Shown here in pieces: positions 63,439-64,000 of a DNA stretch of 64,000 nt. The stretch is from Bicyclus anynana. Lineage: Eukaryota; Arthropoda; Insecta; Lepidoptera; Nymphalidae. The notes under the pieces are model-generated. The model did not search any database. It saw only the letters and a program-made list of their open reading frames with translations, and was not told the DNA's origin. The translations under genes were made by a program, and so were the position numbers. The stretch lies in contig NC_069085.1 of the NCBI RefSeq assembly GCF_947172395.1, forward strand, positions 7,906,112 through 7,970,111, given 5' to 3'. The stretch's first letter is position 1; each line of letters starts with the position of its first letter.

Positions 63439-64000
63439 TATGCACGTTAGGTAACATAGATATTTTGTTGCAGTCTTGATATCATTCTTTAAAATTGAAA
63501 TAAGATCTAGTTACATAAGAAATATATACCATGACGTACGAATGATAAATATTTGTATAACGAATCCTTATGAAACAGTACAGATACAAGAGCAGTTCTT
63601 TGCAATTAGCATAGAAATAATGGTTTTCGGTCATGACCCGAGTCGGTACTTAAATGCAGCCTCAAACATGGCTCTTTGTTCCGCAGGCTTATTAAGATAA
63701 GCCTATTTCGCTCATGTACGAGGAAAGGGAACAAGCGACTAGTTAAACATCTCGCCTGTCAAAATTATCGTGTAAGGTAAATTTAATTTGCGTCATGGCT
63801 TTTATTTACATAGAGCTTATTAACGATTTTATCGTCTTTAATGTTACATAAAATATTGATAGAGTCACGCCACGTGCAGTTCGTAGGTTAAACGTCTATT
63901 AAGATAGGAAACAACTTTTCATTAGTGATGCATTTACATTTAGCTACCTAGTTAGTTAACTAAGGGGGTCATCATCATCATCATTACAGCCATCATCCAT
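63439..64000. other. No gene recognised
   Basis: AT-rich; ends with a (CAT)n run (63969-63985). A 74-codon frame at 63476-63700 has no recognised motif. Confidence 0.4.

Overview
The window is 64 kb of AT-rich, repeat-crowded animal nuclear DNA. It is most likely from a moth or butterfly. The evidence is several tRNA-headed SINE families of lepidopteran type, many interspersed repeats ending in a GC-rich hairpin followed by CTAGT, the dispersed ACCGACTTC / GGAGGAGG repeat, and non-LTR reverse transcriptase remnants. Genus and chromosome cannot be read from the sequence.

Only one host protein-coding gene is convincing: an intronless, full-length gamma subunit of AMP-activated protein kinase at 19578-21620 (+). 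It has four CBS repeats, a basic Ser-rich N-terminal extension and an acidic tail, and is followed by AATAAA. Members of this family normally have many introns, so it reads as an old retrogene that has kept its frame. Upstream lie a GC-rich promoter-like block with YY1-like and CTCF-like motifs (about 18590-18632), a CRE (17999), a perfect X-box (19017-19029) and a plausible 5'UTR intron (18805-19503). Most adenine-nucleotide contacts are kept, but CBS3 carries unusual changes.

Other possible transcription units are visible only as promoter-like or exon-like islands: a CpG-rich block at 880-1360 with TATA, Inr and three CREs spaced 14 bp apart (firing to the minus strand), exon-like blocks at 7350-7554 and 26972-27150, GC-rich blocks at 14290-14560, 55310-55500 and 57580-57830, and a dense CpG island at 58255-58530. 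No coding exons could be joined to them, so much of the window may be intron or intergenic DNA.

The rest is mobile DNA. 8336-9931 is a 5'-truncated Jockey/CR1-group LINE with an open RT frame. LINE fragments lie at 4260-4536 and 33507-33795. SINEs of at least seven tRNA-headed types are scattered throughout. Helitron-like CTAGT-ended repeats cluster at 10.8-12 kb, 28.3-29.1 kb, 32.2-32.6 kb, 52.1-52.7 kb and 55.7-56.0 kb, several with GGGTA-type minisatellites. Inverted-repeat (MITE-like) elements lie at 1.9, 23.6, 24.5, 37.3, 38.5, 49.4 and 63.4 kb. The largest is a 1.26 kb element at 45727-46983 with arms of about 390 bp.
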